Positions 39,341 through 52,520 of a stretch of DNA of 64,000 bases are shown piece after piece; the stretch's first letter is position 1, and each line of letters opens with the position of its first letter. This DNA comes from Galbula dea (Eukaryota; Chordata; Aves; Piciformes; Galbulidae), in contig VWZX01010406.1 of assembly GCA_013399015.1 (NCBI GenBank), positions 62,001 through 126,000 of the forward strand. Direction: 5' to 3'. The notes below the pieces were generated by a model. It did no database searches and had not been told where the DNA came from. It was given only the letters and a program-made list of their open reading frames with translations. A program made the translations under genes and the position numbers.

Positions 39341-42300
39341 CATAGTATAGACTGAACAACACAAAATGACAGGAAACTGCATGGTGGAAAGTATGCAGTG
39401 AATCAAGCAAGAAACAAGAGGAATAGGGTTTGACACCTATTTATGTATTTATTTATTGTAATTACATGTTACTATCCATTGTGGATACATGAAAATAAAT
39501 GGTACCTTTGAGCTCCTCCAAATGATGTTTTGCTTGTCCTCTAAAGAACACAATAAACATGTAACAAACACCATGAGTTTCCTCTTGTACAATATATAGC
39601 ACAGGATTTAGGAGAAGGGTGGGGTTTGGCATTTCTACAAACAGTCACATACTGTCATTGTTTTAATCTCCTGCATACATACCCAGAATTATACATATTC
39701 ACACTAGCATGCCATTGCCCAATGAACTGAGTGTGTGCTAAGAAAGTGTTATTTAAGAGCCTTTCCCACTTTCCCTTCTCCAACACTGTAAATGAAGAAT
39801 GAATCATTTCCTTATGCCCTAGTCAATGTTACCTGACTGGAAAATGGCAGCTGAACATCTGGCAGATAGAAACTACAATGAAAGAGGTTCAGCACACATA
39901 ACAAGGATCTGAATTATGGACATGGTAAATCTTCAAGCCTGTACTTTGCATGTGTAGATTGAGGAGAATTTTTACCATACAGATACATCCTCCAGGTACT
40001 TTTTCCATACTTACAGCAAAATTTGAATGGAAGTCATTCAATTTTTAGATAAACTATGGAGCTGAGGCTTTTTTAGGGGGTTTTACAGTTTTTAATTCAC
40101 AGGAAGGACAAAAAAATCCCTTGCCTGGCAATAGAAACACAAATCAAAAGACAGAAATCTCCCTTTATTCCACCTGTTCCCTGTTCTTCTGCTGGGCCAT
40201 GTTTTTTTGTGGTGCAGCTCTTCTTCAATGAAGGCAAAAGGCAAAAGAGGATGAGCATAGCCTAAGTCTACTCCTCATTTGCACTTAATGGGAGATCTGT
40301 TGCAGCAAGAAAGCACAGGTTTACCTTTGAGATATTTTTGTCTCCTGAAAAATTACAGTCTTTTTACCTCTCCACAGAACTTTTCATCACAAACCTGTTA
40401 TGCTGGCAACAAGGCTTTTTCTTATAGAAAACCCTCCTGAAACTTAATTTTGTTAGTGCTAACAGCACTTCATTTAACCTTGTGAAACAAATATGAACAT
40501 AAAAATGTAAGCATCTGTGAAATCATATTTGCAATTGCTCTAAACCATATTGAGTTGCTAACATTATTTATGCAGCATTTTTTATTAATTTCAAGGTCTT
40601 TTCCAAGTTTCTACTTCAAGGCTTCACTTTTCAATTATTATTGATTTAACCATTTCCATAACCATTCATATTCACTAACCAAATTAGATTATTTCCATTT
40701 TTCATGATGGCATTGTTTTCATGATGCAAGTCTGTTTGCACTTCTCTCCTAAACAAACAAGCTCATTTAAAAACAGAAACTAGAAAAAGCAGGATACTTG
40801 CTCATCATCTGCTGCTGGTTTAACCCTTTCCTTAACTTTTATTAAAGAAAACTAAGCAAAAGCAAGATCTGTTCAGAGTGAAGTCTCAGGGAGTAACATT
40901 ACCTTTCTATCTTCTGGTAATGAATTCTCTACCTGTTCTTCACAGGATGTAAGAACGGTGAATGTATTAATAGCTTTAATAAATGTATTGCTTCACAAGC
41001 AAAAGAAAATTGACTTCTGAGGCATGAAGAAAATCTGCATTTTGACCTGGTTTTCCTAGTCTGAAAGACATATATGGCTTGCTCTAGTCATAGTCAATAA
41101 CTAGGTGATAGATAGAGTCAGACTGCCTAACTCACAACAAAGAAACACTCTTTTGGGGTAAGTGCCATGAATCTTGCAATAGGATTATTAATACTGATAT
41201 TAATTGCATAAATAATTACACTAAGCAACATGGTAGACAAAGATGGAAAGAAAGGATGAAGAATGGGTTCAGAAGTGTTGAGAAATTGCAACTAAAAGTC
41301 TAATTTCTAAATAGTACTAAAACAACTGAATTGTTCTCATGAAACCACTATTTAGAAATTACCAAAATCAGTTACTGGATCTTACTAGAATCATTAGCTG
41401 CCATGTTCTTATGTGTCATTTTATTAAAAGAAAGTTTTTTCTTCTATTTTACTCTTGTTAAGTGAGTTATTTGCACTAAGCACTGTAAAATGTGAAATAC
41501 TTGGATAAATTACTCAGCATTAAGTACTAGCTATCTACAGAAGTTGAGATAGCATGATGGATTTTCAAAAGCTTACCTACTCTCTATTTTTACTCATAGA
41601 TCATTCCCTAAACAGTTTGACATGTTAAAAATGCTGACCAGGATATGTATTTGTCCTTCCAAACCTACTTACATTCTTTTGTACCCTAAGTTGTTATAAA
41701 TTATATATTATCTGTATTAAGGATAAACCAGAATGTCTTTTATTTAAATTTTAAGCAAGGCTTACAGGCAAAACAAAGAACATTTTTAATTTGCTTATCT
41801 CTCCAACCTTTTAAATAATGAATCAGTGAAATTAGCAAGAAGGATCATATTTAGACCAGCTGGTACAGGCAAAGTGTGATGAGCTGTAATGAGTTTTTCC
41901 TTCCATTGTCATATTTCTAGATCTGTGTATATTAAATTCATTTAATAAATAAGTGCAAAAAGCACAGGATTTCCATTTTACTCCACACTAGCAGTAAAGA
42001 CAAGCTTACATTTTCATTCCATGCAGGCTCCACTTTAAAATATGGCTGCTATTTACAACTCTAAGTGCACTGTAATTTGTGACCAGAAGGAAAATGATCT
42101 TAAATGGGAATACTAGGTATTTGCACTGCATGTCTTCATACACAACCATCTCACAGAATGGCAGCTTTGCTAATATATTCATATTTATCACTGCTTCTGA
42201 GAGGGATCATTTGAAAGGGACACATGTATAAAAGCATGATACTTTGTTGAAAGTTTACTGCTTTCAAAGTTAAAGTATGACTAGTGCTAACAACAGTTAC

Positions 42301-42928
42301 AATTTCATGTTCCCATTGCAAACAAAAGCTGGCCTGTGCCTTTAGAATTGAATCAATTATTCCTATCACTGCTCAGAGATGACAGCTCTGATAGTCCAGT
42401 GGAAATCTTGTTAGGGTTAGTTTTCTCTGTGGACATCTGTCCATAACACTGAGGCATACAAACATGCAACATGGCTTTTACTTACATTGACACAGGTTTT
42501 CCATCTGAGAACAGCCAATATTGAGCACTAGGCAGGTATTAGGTTTGCAGAAGAACTAAAAATGCTCAATAACACATCCATTTCTTTACTGTTTTTAGAA
42601 ATGTAATTCTAAGTATGGGCCTAATCTAACCAGACTAAAAGGACTTTTATGACAACCAAACCAAAGTCAGTTTGAGATCTTTTACATAATAAATAATTAA
42701 TAGTTGGTGATACAATATAATTTTTTTTCTTTATTTCTTGATCTCTGCAGTTTATTCTATTTACATCCTTGTTTTCTTCCTCTCCTAGAGAGTTTAGTAG
42801 GAAATGTGTCAAAGAAATCACCTTCCATGTGACAGGTACCAAACACCACAGGAAAGCTAATGAAAACCAGCAGCCTTCTATTGTTTGTGCAAAATAAAGC
42901 AGATCACTAGTCCAGACATTTGAGTATC

Positions 42929-43003
42929 ATTGTCCTGGTTTGAGTTAGAACAGAACCACTTCTGTTCAGTGATTGGTTCTGTTCTAACTCAAACCAGGAC
43001 AAT
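42929..43003. repeat. Perfect palindrome, 30-bp arms, 15-bp loop, derived from an LTR end
   Basis: The left arm at 42929-42958 starts ATTGTCCTGGTTTGAGTTAG. The right arm at 42974-43003 is its exact reverse complement. The loop is CTTCTGTTCAGTGAT. The left arm plus loop match the first 44 bases of the family A LTR (36497 onward) with few changes, so this is a fold-back of an LTR 5' end. Confidence 0.96.
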
Positions 43004-44383
43004 CCTCCTTTGATCAGAGTATCTAGTTTGACTAATTCACTTATTCAGTGAATAGTGAAAGGTCATAACCACATTCCTATTAATTAAAAATACTGACAGG
43101 AATTTGGCCCACCTAAAAGTTTGTCCAGAGCTTTCTGTTTCCCCTAGGTCTCATGTGATAGGAGAGCTACAGGAATTCAATGTGGTGCTGCAAAGAAATA
43201 GTCTAGGTAGTGACAGACAGAAGTAACATTTTGTTTCTAAATCTCAAACCTGGTGTTGCTGCTGGTAGCTATTTCAGTAAAGTAAGAAAAAGCAGTAGAA
43301 CAACAAATGTTTTCCATAAAACAAAGCTACCTGGTACCTTAAGATGGTAGCTGGTTCAAATTTAAATCTTAAGCATACAACCATTATTACATTAGTAAAC
43401 TTCAAGTATCACAAATGTCATTTTTGCCAACCTCAGGCTCAAAAGTAGGGGAAAGTTAAAAAACCACACTACTGTGAAAATATTTCAACCCAAATATCCT
43501 TAGAAGCATTCAGACATTCCCAGAATTATTTGATGTCAAGCTTTGCCTTTTGAACTTTCACTCATCCCTACTTGAAATTGATAGAGAATTTCAGAATAAT
43601 AAATCACATTACACATTTATGTGCTGCTTCTATCACATCTAATACAGAGGTGAGGTTTTGAAGGTGCCAAACCTAAGCACTTTTGCCCTGCTCTAGGTAA
43701 GGTTAGCATAAAACCAACCAGTTAGACAGATAATAGACAAAGATCAAGGAAGAAAATATGACTCTGTCAGCTTTTTTAATCCTTCTTTTTTTTTTAATTA
43801 TTCAACCTAATCCAATATTAATAAGTATATTTGGAGGCATTGCATTGAATCTAATCCAATATGACTGCAGACTAGAACAAGAGGCCTTCAGAATCATACA
43901 CACAAGTAATAAAATGTCATTCTCCAAACTGAAAGATATGATACAAATATCACCTGGGACTGAATTTCTGACTCTTGGGGATGAACTGTGCTGGTTTGCA
44001 GAGCTGGGTCATCATTATTTATTTTTAATTTAATTTAATGCTACTTTATTTTATTTAGATCAACATGCACAGAAGTTTAAAATCTGATGGAAACTCCCTC
44101 ATGAATTTAGCTCATACAGCACTGTGCAAGCCTTTATGAGAAAGTTCAACAAGTTTATTCCTGAGAGTTTTGTCATTCTGACCCCAGTGCCAGAGCTCTT
44201 TGGAGGCCAGTTGGTGCCTGGAGACTCATGGATCAGGTTCCCCAAATGAAGAATTTCAGTCCTCCCAGATTCTCAGTCACTAAATGCACTACAATTTTCT
44301 GGTATTTATCCCAGGACAGTAAAGAAGACAATGGTGCCAATGTTTGTGTTTGGTAAGTGTCCTCTGTGTTGGAAACTAAGCCT

Positions 44384-44476
44384 CAGAGTCACAGAATGTC
44401 AGGAGTTGGAAGGGACCTGGAAAGATCATCTAGTCCATCCCCCCTGCCACAGCAGGATTCCCTAGACCAGGTCACC
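44384..44476 (-). mobile_element. CR1 LINE 3' end, minus orientation
   Basis: CACAGAATGTCAGGAGTTGG and GATCATCTAGTCCATCCCCC identify the tail. Confidence 0.9.
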
Positions 44477-45898
44477 TCAGCACCATTTCCACTGTTTCTT
44501 CCCCCACAGTCTTGCATTATTGAAACTAAGAATACCTGCCTGCCTGGTAATGCATACCTGGAGTTGATGCAAACAGTAAGAAGTTGGAAAAGTCTATTTA
44601 GCAGTCACCTGGGGATAGCTGCATTCACAACTAGAAAATTCATAGCAGTTTCTGGTTGCACCAGAATTTTGGGTCTCAGAGTGGCTTCTTACAGGAATCA
44701 ATACTTTCTGGGAAAGGCACAAATTGTGTCCAACAGCCTAATTCACTTCTTACACAACATGATGAATAAATAAGTCACCAAAAGTCAAATAGAAGCACTG
44801 TTTTGAAAGCTAAATTATTTAATTGAAAAATCAATGAGATTTTACTTTTGAGGCTTCATCTAAAAATCATGTGTCAATTACAATGTGAATAAAGAGGCTG
44901 GAACAAGGCAGAAGTTAACACTGAGATACATTTTAATTAGCTAAGGGTTGTCACCTTCTTTTTAAAAGATACAATTTACTAGAAGGAAAAGAGAGAGAGA
45001 AAAAAGGGAACTGTGAATTGGAGATGGATTAGATAAACTGAGGGATGGCATTGTGACCAGCCCCCACCAGTTTTAGAAACTTTTTCCAGTCTCAAGTTTT
45101 CCCTCTATTCTTCTGTGTATTTGTCTTACTCTGTCTTGAAAATCAGAATGTGATTGTAACAGTAGCAGCAGTTCCAGACTTTAATAGCCTGTTTCTCTTT
45201 TTCCTAAAAATTGCAAGTTAATTCTAGATTTATTAGCATATTAAAGGACTTAATAAGAGATTTCCATTATGAAACACTCATACAGATAAAAGAGTTGTAT
45301 CCTTACAATAAAATCTTAATATCTGTTAAATGTTAAGAACTGTCTTCCCCTATTTCTCTGTTTTCCTACAATAGTTAAAGTGAATTTTAACAGCATTTTG
45401 CATGAAGTGATAAAATCATCTATAATTTGTGCTGCAATTAGACTATTCTGTGATCTTAGAGAAGTCACACCTTCAGAAATTATGATTTTGGATTTTATGG
45501 TTCTACCTATATTTGGTGTGGTAGAGGTTAACAAGTCTTTAACTGTTAGCTCATATTTCATATGAGAGAAAGAAAGAAGTTTTTCTCCCTGATAGCAGCA
45601 AATTTAAAGACTTTCATTCTAACCTTACAAGGCTGTAAAAATATTTCATCTTACATATAACTTTTTCTGTCTCATTTCCATTCCCTGGGAAAGCTTGGTC
45701 TTACATAGTTCAGTGGCACTACAAACACCCACTACCTATATTTCTTAAGTCTAGCACTATTTGTGGCACTGGGGTAAAGTTAGGAATTTTCCTCATTCTT
45801 GGGCTTTCAACACCATATTGATGAGACAGATAATCTCTCCAACAAGCCATAAAAAGATTATTTGTGTCTGAATTTTATCTACAAATGTAATAATTTTT

Positions 45899-46215
45899 TG
45901 TCCTAGTTTTGGCTAGTGTAGAGTTAATTTTCACAAGAAGCTGGGAGGGGCCACAGCCAGGACAGCCTGAACCAAACCAGCCAGTAGGATACTTGATACT
46001 ACATTGATGTCCTCCTATTATATATATCAGGGTGGGAGATGACCAGGAGAAATGCATGAAATTTGAGCAGAGTAGTGGTTGTGTTGTTGCTGTTCAGGGT
46101 GGTGAACACCTGTTTTATACATCCCTTATTTTATGTGTTATTTCCTTAGTATTATTGTTAGTGCTGCTGTTTCTTCTCTCTTTGTGTTGTTCTGTCAAAC
46201 TCCCTTTATCTCATA
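45899..46215 (+). mobile_element. ERV LTR, family B, partial, plus orientation
   Basis: It begins TGTCCTAGTTTTGGCTAGTG with TAGAGTTAATTTTC soon after, then GAAGCTGGGAGGGGCCACAG and CCAGGACAGCC. This is the order I recall for a common avian ERV LTR. A middle part is deleted relative to the copy at 55200. A CR1 fragment follows directly. Confidence 0.75.
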
Positions 46216-46217
46216 AT

Positions 46218-46383
46218 TCATAGAATCATCTGGGTTGGAAGGAACTTCCAGAGGTCATCTAGTCCAACCCCCTATAGTGAGCAGGGACATCCCCAACTAA
46301 ATCAGGTTGCTCAGAACCCTGTCCAGCCTCACCTTGAATGCCTCCAGGGACGGGGCCTCAACCACCTCCCTGGGCAACCTGTT
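46218..46383 (-). mobile_element. CR1 LINE 3' end, minus orientation
   Basis: CATAGAATCATCTGGGTTGG and CCAACCCCCTATAGTGAGCA identify it; it ends at CTGGGCAACCTGTT. Confidence 0.92.
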
Positions 46384-48280
46384 AACTTTTTCTCCTGATT
46401 GTCCTTCACTGCTTAAAAATGCTGAATGTTGAAAGTTACCTTAAAACCAGAAATAGTTTCAATAATTAATGGCAGCTGCTCTTATTTTCATTTGCATAAT
46501 GTGTGTATAATCTCCTGGAAGATAATACAGCAGAAGAAAAAAGCAGAGCTCTGTAACTTTCTGTACATTGAGAAATCAGGAGACAATTAAGCACACCAGA
46601 GCATCTTGCTGTTTGGGTATTTCATTAAACATGCATGCTGTGAACAAACATAAGTATTTTACTGATATGTATGGAAAAAGCTGGCATAAATGCTGTTCTG
46701 GATTAGTTGCTGCCATTGTACTCATTAATAGAAGAGGAAGGAGGCTTCAATTTTGAAATGCAAATAGGATGGTGCTTATTTAGAATACAAACCCTTAAAT
46801 CATAAAGAATACTTTTTTTCATTTGAAAATGAAGATGAGAAGCAGACTGGGATCTTTATCCAAAATTTCAAACCCCTTCAGTTTAAAAAACCTAAAAATT
46901 TTCAGAATGACCATTCTGTTAGCAAGCAATTATGGAGTAACAAAAAGTGACTGTACACAAACACACACAGAAACTCTGTAGGAGACAATGACTTTCTACT
47001 GAGGTTTAATTTTTCCAGAAACATATTGAACTTCCTTCTGTCAATTCCTTTTCTCAGGAAAAGAACAGATATACTTAGAAGAGAGAAAAAAGAAGCTCAT
47101 TGGCCACCTAAAAAGCCAAAAGGGAAGCTGTTATGTTCACAGGAATAAATTGTGACATTATCCAGGACAGTACTGAGCTGAATTTAAGGATTCTATACAT
47201 AAGGATAAAGCAGTGCTACACATTAAGGGTAAGTGCCCAAAACAAGAATAAAATCTAGAAGTAGGGTCAGAAAGTGTGAAAATTGCCAGGAATAGGATGA
47301 AAGCAAGAATAGTGTGCAGTAACAAAAAAAGAGAGAACTGGACAAATTGCTTCCTTGTCTTTTTCTTCCCTCAACACATGACTCAGTCAGAGAAAACCTG
47401 AGGTTCTAGTCATAAAATTGTAAATAAAACTAGGTAAGCCAAAGGAACTTGGGAAAACTAGAGTGCTTTCAAATACTGTGAAGGCACAGTTGAGGAGTAA
47501 CCATGCCCAGGGGATATTCCCAATATACAATTCCCATGCAGAACAGCTGGGAATGGAAAATCCAGAAACTTCTGAACTGCCAGTTACCTTAGTTCACTTC
47601 TTGATCATTCCTCATATATCTCAAAGCTTTGGTTACTCTTAGAATTTCTCTCCAGTGTTTTCTGCCAAAGGGATAGTTTTTATTGCTAAAAGATCACACT
47701 AAAAAGCTTGTTTCTTTCACACTGTTCCTTCCCTTCCCCTCAGTCAGCTAAAAGTCAATACTCCACAGAACAAACTCACAAGACTTATTTGGCTCTCTTA
47801 ATGAGATGCATGCAGATACTAATAGGAATAGTGTGGATTTTTTAGTGGACCAAGATTTAGTGAAGAAAACCTGACAGTCTGGAAGGTGGCAATTGTAAAT
47901 CACTTGGGAACTTAGAAGTTACAGATGTACACAATGAGCACTCATAAACTGCAAATAAACTGGAGCAGTTGAGAATTTTGCCATCCTCCATCAATGGTCA
48001 TCTTTCTTTTATCATTATTTATATCTCACTGGCTGCATTTGTATGAAACCAGAGCAGCAATGCTCTTGAACACCCCTCAGCACCCTATGCATCAAGAAAC
48101 ATGGACCAAGGAACAAAATTTCTTTGTCCTTAGCACTCAGAACCAAGGAACTGGAAAAATCTCCTGACTAGGCATGGATTTCATATCAGTAACTGAACTA
48201 CATCGTGCCAGATGTTACACTGAGATATGAGTTAAGCTTGTCACCCAGTGAAGCTACCTAAAGTATCTAGTCATCCACCC

Positions 48281-48474
48281 CAAAGGGTGTTGAGGCACTG
48301 GAACAGGTTGCCCAGGCAGGCTGTGGAGGCCCCATCCCTGGCAGTGTTTAAGGCCAGGCTGAATGTGGCCCTGGATGACCTGGTCTAGTGTATGTGGTGT
48401 CCCTGCCCATGGCAGGGGGGTTGGAACTAAATGATCTTTAAGGTCCCTTCCAACCTCAGCCATGATTCTATGAT
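48281..48474 (+). mobile_element. CR1 LINE 3' end, plus orientation
   Basis: CACTGGAACAGGTTGCCCAG, then GGTTGGAACTAAATGATCTT and a TGATTCTATGATT terminus. It is very similar to the copy at 733-958. Confidence 0.93.
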
Positions 48475-48937
48475 TTCTTTGGTATCTGCTAGTGTAGGGC
48501 TAAGCTAGCACTAGCTGGTCCAGTACCTTCATGGTTCAATTGAGTTCCATACTATACATCTGCCAAGAGACAGGTTGTCAGTAAGAATGGTCTGAATTTA
48601 GTCTCCTTGTCTGGTGCCTTTTAGGGTTTGAGACAATATGTAGAATAGTTTTCAGGAGTGAGTGCTGGGCTTCATTTATCTGGTATGGCATGCACTGATA
48701 CAGACCAGTAAGAGTTAAACTGTTTCATTCACTGGCACATTTTGTCTGTCTCTGGTAAATGGATCACTGATTTTCTAGTGGGCACAAAACCAGACAAACA
48801 TATGGAGGACATTTATAGGCAATCAGTACACTTACACTTAATTTGAGTATCTCAGCTGACTAATGAGGGACAGCCTTAAAGCCAGAGATTTCCAAGCTGG
48901 TGTCCATACTGAGACAACAAACTGCTGTTTCAGAAGT

Positions 48938-49005
48938 CACAGAATCACAGAATGTTAGGAGTTGGAAGGGACCTTGAAAGATCATCTAGTCCAGCCTCCC
49001 TGTCT
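48938..49005 (-). mobile_element. CR1 LINE tail, minus orientation
   Basis: CACAGAATCACAGAATGTTA and GACCTTGAAAGATCATCTAG identify a short CR1 tail. Confidence 0.9.
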
Positions 49006-50096
49006 GTTGGCACTGAGGACCCAACAAAACCCTGTTTGCATCATTCAAGTTTTCCCCAGAATGTAAATTTTATGTAGTAGGTGAGTACAGCTGGGAGATT
49101 TGCTACAGATGTGTTCTTGTAATACAGACTTAAATGCTAATGTAAACATAGCCTGCAAGGAGTTGAGCTGTTTCCCTTGTTCCTTTTTACTCTGGAGTTA
49201 CAAGATGGAAACAAGCAGAAGTCATTTGTTTTAAAGAAAAATTCATTTAGTAGAACTGGTACAGAAGGAAGAAAGAAAAGGGAAAAAAAATAAAAAAGAA
49301 GAAAACAAAATGTACCCAGGGCAAACATTTGTCCACAGAGCAATGTAGTGCAAGAAAACTGAGTTGGTTTCAAATTAGCTAAGGCTGAATCCACCACTTA
49401 TGAATGAAATTCAGAACCACAAGCAAAGACTTTTCCCAGTGAGGCAAATAAGCTTGATTTGCATTTGTTCTAAATTAGTGAGCTAAAGCAGTGAACAGTT
49501 TGCCCACTGTTAAAAAAAAGCCATTTTAGAAGCTTGTTAAGCTTCAGAATCTCTCTTGTGATCACACCTTTTCAGGAACAAACATTATCTCCAGCCTAAG
49601 ACTTCTGAAACTTTATGTCTAATTAAAGCAGTTTCTATGCTTTAAACTTAAAGCAATTTCCTATGCTAAAAGGTAAGAGTTTTGTGACTTAGTGATTATT
49701 GTGCATGTGGAAAGTATTCTTAATAAATAGGTTATTGTAGAGTTATGGAGTAAGAAGAACTAATTAGACACTTCTTTCATTAGGTCACCTAGGTGATCTA
49801 CATGCATGTAGAAATAAATCAGTTCTTCAAACTGATAAGTCCAAATAACAGAATAAGAGAAGCAGAACAGTTGAAAGGCTGTAATGTTGTCACTGCAAAA
49901 GGAAGAGGTGTAGTCCTCAGTTACTGAGGAAAAGAGATGAAGCTTTCAGCAGTAACTGTATAAGTAAAGACTAAATATAGAATAAAACTGAAAGAAATAA
50001 GCAGTAAACTATTTTACTAAAAAAGCTAGTAAACAGTGAAAAAAAGTAATATTTGGAATAGTGTCTGGTTGTGCTTACAGTCAGAAAGGTTTACCT

Positions 50097-50168
50097 TAAT
50101 TTATAGTATTAATTAAATTTAAATTAAAATATTAATTAAATTAAATTAGTAATTAAATATTATTAATG
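50097..50168. repeat. AT-rich low-complexity block
   Basis: A 72-bp stretch of A and T made of overlapping AATTAAAT steps with a single G or two. Confidence 0.85.
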
Positions 50169-51234
50169 TGTTGCAAATTCTTAAAAAAGTTAAAATAATT
50201 AATTCAAGCTACAGCATAAAGTTGAGATGTTACCAAGACCAGATGGAGCATACAGTCTATCTAGCACAACAGATTATTTTGAAGTGTTTGCATTAAGAAA
50301 AGCAAAGCAACAGCAGCTTCACAGCAGTTCTGACTTCATTTTTTTGCTTGCAATGTTTCTATGTCAAAGTCTAATGCAAATCCTGTCACTTTAGTGTACG
50401 TGGATATCCATTGTAATAGATGTTTCTTCAGAGCTTTGTTTCTGGAAGCTATTATTTCTGTGTACTTAAAACACAGTAAATTACAAAATAAGAACTGTAG
50501 GTAAAGCCACAGTTGTATAGTAGTGCTTTTATTGCAATCCCATATCCTCCTTATGGTTAACTTTCCATCACTACTGGATTTAAACAATTATTTCCCTTTC
50601 AATAAAATTTAATGGTATGTAACTGGGTTCTCCAATACAATACAAGAAGATATTATCAATTTGAACCTAGAAAAGCAATGATTACTTGTTCACTTTCTGG
50701 TTTTAAAGTGGCAGGGAAAAAAAGGACTCATAACAAGATGAAATCAAATCATTCAGGTCTTTTAGGAAGTTATATTTCAGGTTGTAGGGAAGTTTATGTA
50801 AGAATGGAGAGAGGGTATTGTTGATTTTCCTATTTATTTTTTTCCAGAGAAAATATTGAGAGTTGACAGACAGGATATCTATTCCACAGATCATATTTCA
50901 AGAGCATAATCCACAAATAGGTTAGCTCATTACCTAAAATGTGGAAGGAAGATTAATTGGAAGGACTTCTGGCATTGAGAACTAAGGTATCAAGTAGTAG
51001 TTGACTGTTAACAGTTTATGTTACCAAAAAGGAATTAATCAGGTCTTTGGACTAATCTAAGTTAATGTCCTAAATTTGTCATCCATCCTTAACTTCCATC
51101 TAAACCAGAATCTCCTGTACTTTCAGCTACATGGGGAGAAGAAAAAACAATTATTTCCAAAACTCATAATTTGTTTTAGAACCTCCAGAAATGCTTATGG
51201 CATGATGAAGGAACTGTGCTTCAGGAGTGTCAAA

Positions 51235-51808
51235 AACCAAGCATCCTGTAGCCACTTGCTCAATTCCCCCTGGGGTGGGATGGAGGAGAGAATCAGAGGG
51301 TAAAATCAAGGAAATAATGGGTTGAGATAAAGGCAATTTAATAATTTAAGCAAAATATGCTAATAATAATAGTAGTAGTAGTATTGAAAAGGAAAATAAC
51401 AACAAAGGAAAGAAAGAGAACCCAAGAAAAACAAGTGATGGAAATGAAAAACAACTGTTAACCACCAACAGCCCAATGCCCAGCCTGTTCATGAGCAGCA
51501 GCCCCTGGCCATCTTCCCTCTAGTTGTTATGTTGAGCATGATGTTGTATGGTACGAAATAGCCCTTTGGCCAATTTGACTCAGCTATCCTGGCTATGACC
51601 TCTCTCAGCTTCTTCTTCATTCAGCCTTCTCACTGGCAGGGTAGCATGAGAAGCTGAAAAGTTCTTGACTTAGGATAAGCACTGCTCAGCAACAACTAAA
51701 ACATTAGAGTTTTATCAACTTTATTCTCATCCTAGATCCAAGCCACAGCACAGCACTGTACCAGCTACTAGGAAGAAAATTAGCTAGGTCTTAGCTGAAA
51801 CAAGGACA
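51235..51808 (-). mobile_element. Solo ERV LTR, family B, minus orientation
   Basis: On the minus strand it begins TGTCCTTGTTTCAGCTAAGA and continues through TTTTCTTCCTAGTAGCTGGT and GTTGCTGAGCAGTGCTTA, the layout I recall for an abundant avian ERV LTR. The far part holds a TAA/TAG trinucleotide run (51361-51385) and an A-rich tract. It lies only 2 bp from the family A LTR at 51811. Its low-coordinate end is approximate. Confidence 0.82.
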
Positions 51809-51810
51809 CG

Positions 51811-52520
51811 TGTTGAGGGTCAGGGCTGGGCCGACCACGGACCCGATGACAGATGCTCCTCCTCTCCCAAGGTGAAGGAAACAGGCTTAAGAGAGAGAGA
51901 GAGACTTGTGGGTTGGAAAAGAAAACTAAAACTACTTTAATGAGAATAATAATGATAAATGAAATATATACAAATATCTAAAAATATGTACCAAAACCAA
52001 TAGCAAACCCCAACCCCACATCCCCCCAGTGGTAACTACGTGACCATCACCACTGATGCTGTGGCAAAGCCCCAGCAGCAGAGGAGAGCCAGGCTCAGGA
52101 GCTGGGATCCTAGCACTGGAACTTAAGGATCAGGATCAAGGACAAAACAGATTTCTCCTCAGATGCTGGCCACTGAAGCAAAGGAGAAGAGAAAGGAGAG
52201 GGAACTGACCCCCTGTTTTATACTGAATATGAAGTATATGGGATGGAACACTTAGTTTGGGGTCACCTGTCCTGTCTGCTCCTCCCTGTAGGTGCAGCTT
52301 TTACTCTGCACTCCTCGACGTGAGACACAAGGTTCAGCAGTGACCTTGCTCTGCATACCAATCCCTAGCAGTAAATCTAAACATGAGGCCTTATCACTGC
52401 TAGAAGCAGGTAGTGTCTGTAAAAACATGTTGTTTCAGAAAGTGCAGTTACTTGAGGAGCTTTAGCTGAAAAGTAAAATCACTGAACAGAATCAGTTCTG
52501 TTCTAACCCAAACCAGGACA
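51811..52520 (-). mobile_element. Solo ERV LTR, family A, minus orientation
   Basis: The 710-bp block begins TGTTGAGGGTCAGGG and ends CCCAAACCAGGACA, the reverse of the termini at 36497-37231. Shared internal stretches include GGTGCAGCTTTTACTCTGCA in reverse. It carries a GA-dinucleotide run near 51890-51903. No viral coding region is attached. Confidence 0.9.
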
